Shown here: piece after piece, positions 9,389 through 16,978 of the stretch | Numbering within the stretch: the first letter of the stretch is position 1 | How the letters are laid out: each line of letters begins with the position of its first letter | Assembly (NCBI GenBank): GCA_945872615.1 | Contig: CAMBZZ010000003.1 | Location: 159,251 to 223,250, forward strand | From: an uncultured Clostridia bacterium | GTDB lineage: Bacteria > Bacillota > Clostridia > Christensenellales > UBA3700 | DNA length: 64,000 nucleotides | Reading direction: 5' to 3' | The notes under the pieces: model-generated | What the model was told of the DNA's origin: nothing | Database searches by the model: none | What the model saw: only the letters and a program-made list of their open reading frames with translations | Translations under genes and position numbers: made by a program

Positions 9389-9829
9389 CTATACAAGCAG
9401 TTGCTTAGCCTCGGCTTTACATACCTCGCAATAGCCAAAATATGCTTGATACTCCTCTTCTTTGGTTTCTTTTTGTCTAAGGATAGCCAATTCTTGGCTA
9501 AGAGTGTATCTTCGTCTTATCATACTATCGACGAGACTTTCGTATTTTTCTTGGTCGTATCGTGCTTGTTCTTCGGCGGTAAACGGTATATAGACTTGTA
9601 TGTCTTCGACTTCTTTCGTTGCGGGCTTAGCCTCTACGTAAGGCTGGTCTACCACCCATACCACGTCCTTACCGCCGTTAGGATATTCGGCTACCGTCTC
9701 ATAGTGTCCTATCTCTTCTTGCCCCGCAACGGCGGGGGTAGTAGTGCTTATGGTATCGTCGACCAACCTACCTTTGTCTAGGTCGTACGTTGTCAGTTCT
9801 TGCGTTTTGTCTTGATTAAATACTCTCAT
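9389..9829 (-). CDS. Small tail-module protein with C-terminal CxxC
   Basis: 146 residues; start ATG 9827-9829 with AAGGAGG five bases upstream. The N-terminal part is hydrophilic (QELTTYDLDKGRLVDD). A helix-rich region (about 85-130) follows, and the protein ends YFGYCEVCKAEAKQLLV with a CEVC pair. I do not recognise a named family. It starts 10 bases after the tail-fibre-like gene and is surely co-transcribed, so it may be an accessory, cap or chaperone of that protein. A homologous C-terminus, degenerate and in the opposite orientation, lies at about 11963-12082. Confidence 0.75.
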   Translation of the reverse strand: MRVFNQDKTQELTTYDLDKGRLVDDTISTTTPAVAGQEEIGHYETVAEYPNGGKDVVWVVDQPYVEAKPATKEVEDIQVYIPFTAEEQARYDQEKYESLVDSMIRRRYTLSQELAILRQKETKEEEYQAYFGYCEVCKAEAKQLLV

Positions 9830-9839
9830 AATTCCTCCT

Positions 9840-11834
9840 TTATGCAGTACGCTTCCAAATATATACAGCCAAATACGGCGGCATATTAGACGTAGACGCG
9901 ATAGTCGTATCGGTATCCACGCCCCAACTCGTAGTGCCCGTCTGTTGCGTTGCATTGCTCGGTGTTGCCATTCGGTAGTTGATAGACCAACTCTTGGTCT
10001 GGTCTTTTTGCGACATATTAAAGCCTTCCGCCGAGGTACATATTTTTGCAAACCCACTCGCGCTATGCGTATGCGTTACACTACCTCCTGTCGCACCTGC
10101 GTTATAAGTATCGCCACTACCAAGCAAAAATCTGTCCTTAATGCGTTCCCAAGTTCCGCCGAATAGACTAGCAGGACTTGTCGAATTGACAGACATATAA
10201 ATACTACCAACAGCATAGACGTTTTTTAGAGTGTCTATTTGCCCTTGCAAATTTTGCTCAACTTGGCTCAAGCTCTGCTCTAAATTACTCGACTTTTGCT
10301 CCACTTGACTGAGATTTCGTTGTGTTTCGCCGACCTCTTGTTGAACTTGGCTTAAATCTTGCGCCGTTTGACTAAGTTGTCCGTCCATTTGTTCAACGGT
10401 TTGTTCTATCTGACTGCTACGGATTTGTAGCCCTTCTATTTCGCCTATGCAGTCCATACCTCCCAAAGGTTGAACTAAGTTGCCGAAGTAATCGTTGAGT
10501 TTATAGTTCTTATACGCCCAATAAGGTACCAATATCTTGGCGTAGGTGTCTTGGGTCAACGCGAAGCTCGTCGCCACAGCTGTTGGCGGATTATCAGCCT
10601 CTATCGTTATTTCCAAGCCGTCCGAGCAACCCCAAAACGCCTTCTCGCCTATGCTTTGGATATTGCTTGACAGACCTATGCTCGTAAGATTGACGCAATC
10701 TCTAAAGGCGTATGCTCCTATGCTCGTCACGCTCTTAGGCAAAACAATCTTACTCGCCATTGCTCCGCAAAATGCGTAATCGCTTATGCTCCTCACTTGC
10801 TCGCCCAAGAATATTGCGTCGTTGCTTTGCGCTCTATCTCGGCACACCCCCACTACTCTACTGCCCTTTTGGTCACAAAAAATACCGTCTGTCATAACGG
10901 TATCCTTTCCTCCCGAGATATTACTAAACTTGTCTGCGCGCAGAGCTCCGCAATCCGACAAGCCTATCGGCAAATATAGAGTATTCTTGGACTGCGCAAT
11001 CTCAAACGCCTCGGATACTTTGTCGGTAACAATTCCGTCAAGACTATACGGCACGTAAATATCTTGCGCATCCCCTTGATAGCCCTTGACTTGCCCTTGC
11101 TCGACTGTCAAGCCTATACTCTGCACGTTGGCAATCAAAGTGAGTTCCCCTTGCAGTTTATCTGTTGCAAAGTTCCACTCCTTGCCGTCGGCGGTAACCC
11201 AGCCTAATAGTTGCTCTTGCTCCGTCAACTCCACGGTAGGCGGAGTGATGAGGCTGTTACCCTTGTAAACTTTGGAATATCTCTCGTCGTAGAATACGTA
11301 CTCTACGCCAAAGTATTCAAAGTCTTCCAACACTTGTCCGAGGTCGTTTTTGATAAGGTTTTCAAAGTCGTTGGCAATAGTCTCTTTGACTTCTCTCACG
11401 TAGTCGAGTTCTTGTTGCAACAGCGTGAGAATATTGGGCGTGTCGCTGAGAGCGTTGTCCAACACCGATAGAGAGCCTTCCACCGAAAAAGCCTTGGTAT
11501 TTTTGCTGATTGACTTGAAGATTATGTTGTAATTGTCCTTGGCGTAACCCGTCAGTTGTACGTCCACAAAACCCGCGTATTGCGTAAGATTGTTGGGCAC
11601 GTCAAAGACGATTCCGTCGTCGGTGTAAGTCAAAATCTCCGACACGTATTGAGTTTTTGGCACGTTTTTGGTGTTGTAACACACGAATTCCAGACAATAA
11701 TTGTAGTCTTTGCAATCAGGCGCGTTGCTGACGACGACAATTTTGTCCGCCAAATGATTGTGTTGCGCCAAAGTGTAGTTTGCCATAGGCGTTAGCAAAC
11801 CCGTTTGGCTATTGTATTTTAGATTGATAATCAT
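9840..11834 (-). CDS. Phage tail-fibre/baseplate-like protein with BspA leucine-rich repeats
   Basis: 664 residues; start ATG 11832-11834 with GGAGAG four bases upstream. A further 12 codons are open upstream but have no RBS. Visible parts, in order: a beta-rich N-terminal region resembling phage baseplate BppU-type domains (about 1-150); a middle region; BspA/LRR_5 repeats (about 345-420: SDYAFCG, SVTSIGAYAF, NIQSIGEKAF); a long glutamine-rich coiled coil (about 480-545, repeated LSQVEQ/LSQVQQ heptads); and a C-terminal head beginning VGSIYMSVNSTSPASLFGGT, with FLLGSGDTY, GGSVTHTH and NMPPYLAVYIWKRT, as in many Gram-positive phage tail fibres. No other phage structural gene is nearby. Probably an exapted or stranded receptor-binding protein. 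Confidence 0.8.
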   Translation of the reverse strand: MIINLKYNSQTGLLTPMANYTLAQHNHLADKIVVVSNAPDCKDYNYCLEFVCYNTKNVPKTQYVSEILTYTDDGIVFDVPNNLTQYAGFVDVQLTGYAKDNYNIIFKSISKNTKAFSVEGSLSVLDNALSDTPNILTLLQQELDYVREVKETIANDFENLIKNDLGQVLEDFEYFGVEYVFYDERYSKVYKGNSLITPPTVELTEQEQLLGWVTADGKEWNFATDKLQGELTLIANVQSIGLTVEQGQVKGYQGDAQDIYVPYSLDGIVTDKVSEAFEIAQSKNTLYLPIGLSDCGALRADKFSNISGGKDTVMTDGIFCDQKGSRVVGVCRDRAQSNDAIFLGEQVRSISDYAFCGAMASKIVLPKSVTSIGAYAFRDCVNLTSIGLSSNIQSIGEKAFWGCSDGLEITIEADNPPTAVATSFALTQDTYAKILVPYWAYKNYKLNDYFGNLVQPLGGMDCIGEIEGLQIRSSQIEQTVEQMDGQLSQTAQDLSQVQQEVGETQRNLSQVEQKSSNLEQSLSQVEQNLQGQIDTLKNVYAVGSIYMSVNSTSPASLFGGTWERIKDRFLLGSGDTYNAGATGGSVTHTHSASGFAKICTSAEGFNMSQKDQTKSWSINYRMATPSNATQQTGTTSWGVDTDTTIASTSNMPPYLAVYIWKRTA

Positions 11835-11859
11835 CGTCTCTCCGTTGGGGAAAAAGAGC

Positions 11860-11887
11860 AGAGGTGACACTTATATTGTATCACCTC
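11860..11887 (-). other. Hairpin in the leader of the tail-fibre-like gene
   Basis: AGAGGTGA (11860-11867) and TCACCTCT (11880-11887) form a perfect 8-bp stem ahead of the gene, followed on the minus strand by GCTCTTTTTCCCC. It could be the terminator of an upstream transcript or a leader attenuator. Confidence 0.55.
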
Positions 11888-11962
11888 TGTAAAGGGTTTT
11901 TGGAGTTTTAGGGACATTTATTTTTTCGTCAATTCCTCTCAGCCGCCCATTTTTCGGACGTT

Positions 11963-12082
11963 TGCGCTAGAAAAATTTTTTTAATCTTGCGACAACGCAA
12001 TACACAACCCAACGAATATCTAGTATATTTTGACTGTTGCGATAGTTGCAAAGCCGATGCGAAACGACAACGGGTATGCAAC
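11963..12082 (+). pseudogene. Degenerate inverted copy of the small tail-module gene 3' end
   Basis: On the plus strand this frame reads LILRQRNTQPNEYLVYF, then DCCDSCKADAKRQRV. It aligns without gaps to the C-terminus of the 9389-9829 protein (AILRQKETKEEEYQAYF, then GYCEVCKAEAKQLLV). Shared residues include ILRQ, T, EY, YF, both cysteines and CKA-AK. There is no upstream start or complete gene. It faces the intact gene from the other side of the tail locus, which makes a diverged inverted pair. It is likely the remnant of a second module. Confidence 0.6.
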
Positions 12083-12118
12083 GTTATGCCAATAGTTGCA
12101 ACAAGTTGCAAGCAACGA

Positions 12119-12703
12119 TTATTCTCTCGTTTCGTCAAGGTAGGTAGCTTGCATGTCGGCAATATTGGTAAGGCAAGCTAGCGGATATTGTTCGTAAGCT
12201 TTGGATAAGCTAAAATCTCCGCCTACTACGCGCTTGTCAAAGCCGCCCATGTGCCAGTTGATAGCCATGGCTTCTTCTCTGGTTAGTCTCAAAAAGCCGT
12301 TGATTATGTACACCGACTTTTCGCCGTGTCCGTATGGCAAGTTGTCCTCGATAGCGTAATATGGCACCTTTTCCCAATTACCGTCCACTTTGACGTTGCG
12401 CATTTCCACCTTGTACATATTGACTTTGCACAGGTCGTGCAACAGTCCGATGATTGCTATACTCTCTTCGCTAGCGTTGATAAGGTCGGGATGAAGTTCT
12501 CGCTCTCTCTTGACCAAGTCGCGCAATCTAAAGTACACGTTGAGGCTGTGCTCCACCAAGCCTTGCGGTTTGGCGTTGTGGAACTTGCTAGACGCGGGCG
12601 CTTCAAAAAAGTCCGACTTGCTCAGCCAATCGAGCAACTTATCCGCTCCCTCTCGCTTGATATTTTGATTAAAAATTTCGATAAATTGTTGTTTTGCGTC
12701 CAT
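12119..12703 (-). CDS. HD-domain phosphohydrolase-like protein
   Basis: 194 residues. Metal-binding HD motifs are visible as GLVEHSLNVY (His, about residue 51) and LLHDLCKVN (His-Asp, about 88-89), with GHGEKS and NWHMGG further on. This matches HD hydrolases often met in phage and mobile DNA and in Clostridia; the substrate is unknown (nucleotides are common). RBS AAGGAAAATT precedes the ATG. A weak promoter TTGCGC-16-TATAAG can be read in the 150 bases between this gene and dut. Downstream the minus strand runs into a GTTGCAAC-rich stretch (12030-12118) with no clear terminator. Confidence 0.8.
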   Translation of the reverse strand: MDAKQQFIEIFNQNIKREGADKLLDWLSKSDFFEAPASSKFHNAKPQGLVEHSLNVYFRLRDLVKRERELHPDLINASEESIAIIGLLHDLCKVNMYKVEMRNVKVDGNWEKVPYYAIEDNLPYGHGEKSVYIINGFLRLTREEAMAINWHMGGFDKRVVGGDFSLSKAYEQYPLACLTNIADMQATYLDETRE

Positions 12704-12853
12704 AATTTTCCTTTTTGTATTTTTTGATTTTGCTAATTACACACTTATAATATAGGTTGTATTACGCGCAAGTGAAAGCCTATCTAACCGAGATATTGTC
12801 CATCACCTAAACGAGTTGCAACTATCCAACTAACAGCGCCACCTACTTATCGT

Positions 12854-13354
12854 CTATTTGGTGGTAGAGCCAAACCCTCCGTTGCGAACGGCGCTCACTC
12901 CGTCTTCAATCGTAATGCCGTATGGTAAAAACACGCCTTGCGCAAAGCCCTCACCCTTGGCAATATGTACGGCTTTACCTTGCAGACCGCAGTTGGTAAT
13001 TTTGCAAAAAATATGCCCTTGATTGTCGGAATAGAAGTAGTCTCCGTCTATAATTCCTACCGTGTTGTCGAGTTGCACGCGATACTTAAATCCAAGTCCG
13101 CTACGAGGAAAAATCATCATAACCCAACCTTCTTCTATATCAACTCTTATTCCCGTAGGAATATTTATACTTTCGCCGACCTCTAAATCTATATCGAAGG
13201 GCGCAAAAAAATCGTAGCCCGCCGAATACATCGTCGCCCTCTTAGGCAAAACAATATCCTCCCAAATGCTTTGAGCTTGCTCAGCCTTGTCGGCGTCAAA
13301 ACTCTTGATATACTCTTGGCAATCTACCTTGAAAAACTTGGCTATTCTCTGCAT
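12854..13354 (-). CDS. dut: dUTP diphosphatase (trimeric dUTPase)
   Basis: 166 residues with all five dUTPase motifs in order: SAGYDFFAP, PRSGLG, LDNTVGIIDGDY, AKGEGFAQGVF and a C-terminal RNGGFGSTTK. It hydrolyses dUTP to dUMP and pyrophosphate, keeping uracil out of DNA and feeding dTMP synthesis. It starts only 4 bases after the cyclodeaminase-like gene, so it is probably carried on the licD transcript, an unrelated passenger in function. The longer N-terminus (about 35 residues before motif 1) is seen in some clostridial and phage forms. Confidence 0.95.
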   Translation of the reverse strand: MQRIAKFFKVDCQEYIKSFDADKAEQAQSIWEDIVLPKRATMYSAGYDFFAPFDIDLEVGESINIPTGIRVDIEEGWVMMIFPRSGLGFKYRVQLDNTVGIIDGDYFYSDNQGHIFCKITNCGLQGKAVHIAKGEGFAQGVFLPYGITIEDGVSAVRNGGFGSTTK

Positions 13355-13358
13355 ATAT

Positions 13359-14264
13359 TTACTTTGCTCCCCTCTCTACGATAAGTTGATAAATTTTTTC
13401 GGCAAAATACAAGTCGTGCACCGCAATGCCTATATTGTAGGCAAGTATTCTTTCTTGGTCGTTTTCTCGACCTTTGACAAGACCGTTTTGCACGTCGCAA
13501 ACTTCGTTGAAAGACTTGAACTTGTCAAAGTATTTGAACCCCGCGATATGCGAATAGTCGTCGCCGAAAACTTTGTCGAACGTCAGGTCGCAATTTTGGA
13601 AGCCCAACGTGTGTATAGGCACTATCAAACAGCCCTTTTTGTACACCTTTTCGTCACAAAAGTCGCCTTCGGCAAAGGTGATGCCCGACACTATAACGTC
13701 GCTGTCTCGCATAGTCTGCTCGTAAGTGTCGCATACGACGAAGTTGTAGTTGTCGTAATCGGCATACTCCCTTATCAACTTGTCGGCGTGGTCTTTGTAT
13801 TTGAAGACTTTGATTGTCAGAGGCTTGTTGCCGTACATCTTGCTAAAAATCTTGAATGCCGCCTTGGTGACGTTGCCAAGTCCTATCAATGACATTACTT
13901 GAAAGCCGTCTCTGGCAAACAAAAATATCGAGTGCGCGGCTACCGCTCCAGTCCTAAGCGTGGTTATCAAGTTGGCGTCCATAACAGCCTTTAGGTCTCC
14001 GCTTGCCAAATCGTAAAGCATTAAATTGCTCTTTAGGCTCGGAGTGTTGTCGGGATAACGATTGACGAGTTTTACACCCGCCACGTTTTTGTCGGGCAAA
14101 ATGCAAGGCATAACGTTGTAAAAGATATGTCCTTCCATCTTCATACTTATCTTTGCCGGCAGGATAGCCGACTTCTTGGATATAATCATATCCTTGACCC
14201 ACTCGTAATACTGTCTTTCGTCAATGCCGAGCGAAGTTATCTCTTCATCGGTTATATAAATCAT
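13359..14264 (-). CDS. Ornithine cyclodeaminase / mu-crystallin family protein
   Basis: 301 residues. The family fold is seen in the N-terminal part (AGVKLVNRYPDN, LMLYDLASGDLKAVMDANLIT, LRTGAVAAHS) and in the NAD-binding Rossmann region MSLIGLGNVTKAAFKIF (about 125-141). Known relatives deaminate ornithine, reduce ketimines or make precursors of unusual amino acids. It overlaps the fusion gene upstream as ATGA and belongs to the licD operon. There it probably makes or reduces an amino compound destined for activation by the fusion enzyme, which is an inference. The true substrate is not readable from the sequence. Confidence 0.85.
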   Translation of the reverse strand: MIYITDEEITSLGIDERQYYEWVKDMIISKKSAILPAKISMKMEGHIFYNVMPCILPDKNVAGVKLVNRYPDNTPSLKSNLMLYDLASGDLKAVMDANLITTLRTGAVAAHSIFLFARDGFQVMSLIGLGNVTKAAFKIFSKMYGNKPLTIKVFKYKDHADKLIREYADYDNYNFVVCDTYEQTMRDSDVIVSGITFAEGDFCDEKVYKKGCLIVPIHTLGFQNCDLTFDKVFGDDYSHIAGFKYFDKFKSFNEVCDVQNGLVKGRENDQERILAYNIGIAVHDLYFAEKIYQLIVERGAK

Positions 14265-16072
14265 ACCAACACCTCTTTCATCGCTTTGATTATGGCGTCG
14301 TTGTCTTGCCTATTTCTTATAGCAACGCGCACGAAGTTTTTGCCCTTAAAATAATTCTTAGAAGATAAATCCTTGACAAGTATATTATAATCATTAAGCA
14401 TACGCACGCAAAATTCGTAAGAGTTGACGTCGCCGAGGTCAATCATAAGATAGTTGGCTTGCGACGGATAAACTTTGATAGAAGTTATATCTTGCAGTTC
14501 ACGAATAAATCTATTGCGCTCGAAGGCAATGCTGTCGCACGCCTTGGCATATTGCGAAGCGTATAGATTGTAGATTTGCAGATAGTATTCGGCAAAGCTG
14601 TTGATATTCCACACTTGCATCAAGGAGCGAAGCTCGCTCAATATCTTGACGTTGCTACTTGCCAGCACTCCCAGTCTTAGAGCGGGCACGCCGAAAGACT
14701 TGCTGATACTCTTGACGACTATGAGATTGTCAAAGCGGTTAAGCACGTCGTTGTTTAACAAAGTATAGCGCTTGTCGGGGTCTGCAAAATCAATAAAAGA
14801 TTCGTCAATTACGATACCTGTATTGAGTTTTTGAGCCTTTTCGCACAAAGTTTCTACCTCTTCCTTAGTCAATAGGTCACCGCTCGGGTTGTCGGGACTG
14901 ACGAGGCAAATATAGTCGACCTTGCCACACAACGACATGAGATAATCAAAGTCGTGCAGATAGTCGTTGCGAGAATTGTCGATAGGTATCAACTCGCAAT
15001 TACGGAAGCACCTGACGTATTCGTTGAAGGTAGGAAGCCCTACGGCAACCTTACCCTTCATCCACATACCCAGTACGTTGATGAGTTCCGCCGCGCCGTT
15101 GCCCACCAAGATATGGCTCTCGTCCACACCGAAGATGCGTTCGGCATTCATATTTTGGATATTGAGCCCCGAAGGATATTGGGTGAGCAAAACAGGAAAT
15201 TCTTTTTGCATCTTTTCCACCATCTTCTTTGGAGGGAAGTAGGGATTGACGAGATAGCAAAAATCCAACATCTTGCTATATCTCCAATATCCGCCGAACT
15301 TGGATATGATGGCGTCGTACTTGCGCTTGCCGTTGCTAAACAAAATCGTAGCAATATCCAAGTCTTGCGCGTCGTCAATCTCATACCAAGGCATATCGTC
15401 CATATAGAAGGCTTTGAGCGTCGCTTTGGACAAATGCGACACGACTTTGAGCGCCGTCTCGTAATAGCTGTTGAGACCGTAAGCTTTCATGTATGCTTCC
15501 AAAAACGGGAAGTAGATATTGCTGACGAATTGCGGAGAAAACTTGTAGACGTTGACGGTCTTGTAATACTGCTCGGTAAGGCTGAGGTCCATGTCCACCT
15601 TTTCGATAAACTGAGTGATATTGCCCTCGCCGTCGCAAGTTACCACCGTGCCGTCCATCCACGACTCGTATCTGGCAACGACCGCCATATCTCTATCGGG
15701 GCTCTGCACGAGTTTTTTGATAAGACTGCCGTCGAATATCAAGTCGGACTCCATCATAATGGTATCGTCTTGCTCGAGGTACTCCTTAGCCATATAAAAA
15801 GAATAGATATTGTTGGAAGTGGCGTAGTCCTTGTTGTCGATGAATACGAACTCCATAGGACTGTCCTTATATTTGGTAAGAATATAATCTCTAAGATTGT
15901 CGCCCTTGTATCCTATGACGAATATGAATTTGTCGATACCCGCATCGATAACGGCTTCTATCGCTCTGTCTACCAATTTTTTGCCCGCTACTTCAAGCAT
16001 ACATTTGGTATTGTTGCCTGTAAATTTGCCTAATCTTTTGCCCATGCCGGCTGCTAACATCAACGCTTGCAT
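14261..16072 (-). CDS. Bifunctional LicC-like nucleotidyltransferase / HisC-CobD-like aminotransferase
   Basis: 603 residues. Residues 1-~240 are a sugar- or choline-phosphate nucleotidyltransferase: LAAGMGKRLG, TKCMLEVAG, the metal-binding ESDLIFDGS, and EIDDAQDLDIA, as in LicC cytidylyltransferases. Residues ~255-603 are a fold-type I PLP aminotransferase of the HisC/CobD branch: NPYFPP, SPDNPSGDLL, VIDESFIDF, the PLP lysine in KSISKSFGVP, RLGVLAS and the terminal VRVAIRNR. It overlaps licD by 13 bases. LicC makes CDP-choline from phosphocholine. Here the fused aminotransferase suggests activation of an amino-alcohol- or amino-acid-derived phosphate made in situ. PntC of Treponema is a different cytidylyltransferase-transaminase fusion used for aminoethylphosphonate. 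Substrates are unknown. Confidence 0.88.
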   Translation of the reverse strand: MQALMLAAGMGKRLGKFTGNNTKCMLEVAGKKLVDRAIEAVIDAGIDKFIFVIGYKGDNLRDYILTKYKDSPMEFVFIDNKDYATSNNIYSFYMAKEYLEQDDTIMMESDLIFDGSLIKKLVQSPDRDMAVVARYESWMDGTVVTCDGEGNITQFIEKVDMDLSLTEQYYKTVNVYKFSPQFVSNIYFPFLEAYMKAYGLNSYYETALKVVSHLSKATLKAFYMDDMPWYEIDDAQDLDIATILFSNGKRKYDAIISKFGGYWRYSKMLDFCYLVNPYFPPKKMVEKMQKEFPVLLTQYPSGLNIQNMNAERIFGVDESHILVGNGAAELINVLGMWMKGKVAVGLPTFNEYVRCFRNCELIPIDNSRNDYLHDFDYLMSLCGKVDYICLVSPDNPSGDLLTKEEVETLCEKAQKLNTGIVIDESFIDFADPDKRYTLLNNDVLNRFDNLIVVKSISKSFGVPALRLGVLASSNVKILSELRSLMQVWNINSFAEYYLQIYNLYASQYAKACDSIAFERNRFIRELQDITSIKVYPSQANYLMIDLGDVNSYEFCVRMLNDYNILVKDLSSKNYFKGKNFVRVAIRNRQDNDAIIKAMKEVLV

Positions 16073-16914
16073 CGTATTACTCCTTTTTCGTCAAGATATT
16101 CTTTGTACGACTTGTCTACGTCAATAAAATCTGCTAAATGTGTGACGCGCTTGTCCTCGGGCGGCAGCGTCATATAGTCGCCGTAAACCGTGGATAAATA
16201 TCCGTCATAATTGACTATACTCCTAAACTTGCGCCCCTCGAACTCTACGTCGGTATACTCTTCAAACCACTCGTATGGCATAATTTTGTTCTTTTTGATA
16301 ATATCCGCCGTAGTATATCTGGCGTCCGTGTCGTTGTAACGCTGATAGATTTTATCTTCCTTAGCCATTATGTTGTTGTATCCCCATATAAGACCTATAG
16401 GTTTGATAAAATACGACAAAAATCTCTTGAGCGGAGACCTAACCGTCTTGACCAAAGACGGAATGGTAGAAGCGGATATTGTGTATAAAATTCTATAAGC
16501 TCGCGACAACTTAGCGGCACTTTTGAGGTCGGGCACTTTGTCTACAGGAAAGACGTCTATACTTATGCCGTGATTCATTTTGCGCGACGTGTTTTCGATA
16601 TTGACGAAGGTGGTATAGTTGTTTCTTAGTTTTGCAAACTCTACCGAAGCATAATCGCACAAAGAATAGTGTTCTAGATAATATTTGTCATTGTCGAGGT
16701 GACTGCCTGCAACCTTCAAAAACTTGTTGTAGTTGTCGCGCGTCATGGCAACGTCGATGTCGTCGTCCCACGGAATAAAGCCCTTGTGCCTTACCGCCCC
16801 GAGCAAACTGCCCGAAGACAGGGTGTATTCTATGCCTTCTTCTCGGCAAATCTTGTCAATCTGTTCAATTAAATCTAAGCAAACTAAATGAATCTTTTGT
16901 AGTGTATCGTCCAT
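16060..16914 (-). CDS. licD: LicD-family phosphotransferase
   Basis: 284 residues with the LicD signature SSGSLLGAVRHKGFIPWDDDIDVAM (residues about 33-57, including the DDDID acid cluster) and HGISIDVFPVD (about 114-124). LicD enzymes move phosphocholine or a similar phospho-amino compound from its CDP/CMP donor onto surface glycans. It is the first gene of a separately promoted unit, followed by the donor-making fusion and a cyclodeaminase homologue, so the transferred group is probably the fusion's product. There is no choline kinase or choline transporter nearby, unlike classical lic loci. Confidence 0.9.
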   Translation of the reverse strand: MDDTLQKIHLVCLDLIEQIDKICREEGIEYTLSSGSLLGAVRHKGFIPWDDDIDVAMTRDNYNKFLKVAGSHLDNDKYYLEHYSLCDYASVEFAKLRNNYTTFVNIENTSRKMNHGISIDVFPVDKVPDLKSAAKLSRAYRILYTISASTIPSLVKTVRSPLKRFLSYFIKPIGLIWGYNNIMAKEDKIYQRYNDTDARYTTADIIKKNKIMPYEWFEEYTDVEFEGRKFRSIVNYDGYLSTVYGDYMTLPPEDKRVTHLADFIDVDKSYKEYLDEKGVIRCKR

Positions 16915-16949
16915 TTTTTCCTCTATAATAATTTACTTTCTTTTAATTT

Positions 16950-16978
16950 ATTGTATAGCCATAATTAATTTTTGTCAA
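16950..16978 (-). promoter_or_regulatory. Internal promoter for the licD-fusion-cyclodeaminase-dut unit
   Basis: On the minus strand TTGACA (16973-16978) is 17 bases from TACAAT (16950-16955). The -35 overlaps the stop codon of the flippase gene. This near-consensus promoter would allow decoration genes to be expressed independently of the glycan backbone genes. Confidence 0.75.

Noticed and set aside
9106..9438. 110-codon minus-strand reading frame in the repeat array
   Set aside because: It follows the repeat sequence, has no RBS or family, and similar frames appear in every array.
9840..11834. Diversity-generating retroelement target in the fibre tip
   Set aside because: No reverse transcriptase, template repeat or adenine-rich variable copy is present in the window.
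14954..16033. 359-codon plus-strand frame opposite the fusion gene
   Set aside because: Antisense shadow of the LicC/aminotransferase gene; the peptide resembles no family and the opposite strand has clear motifs.
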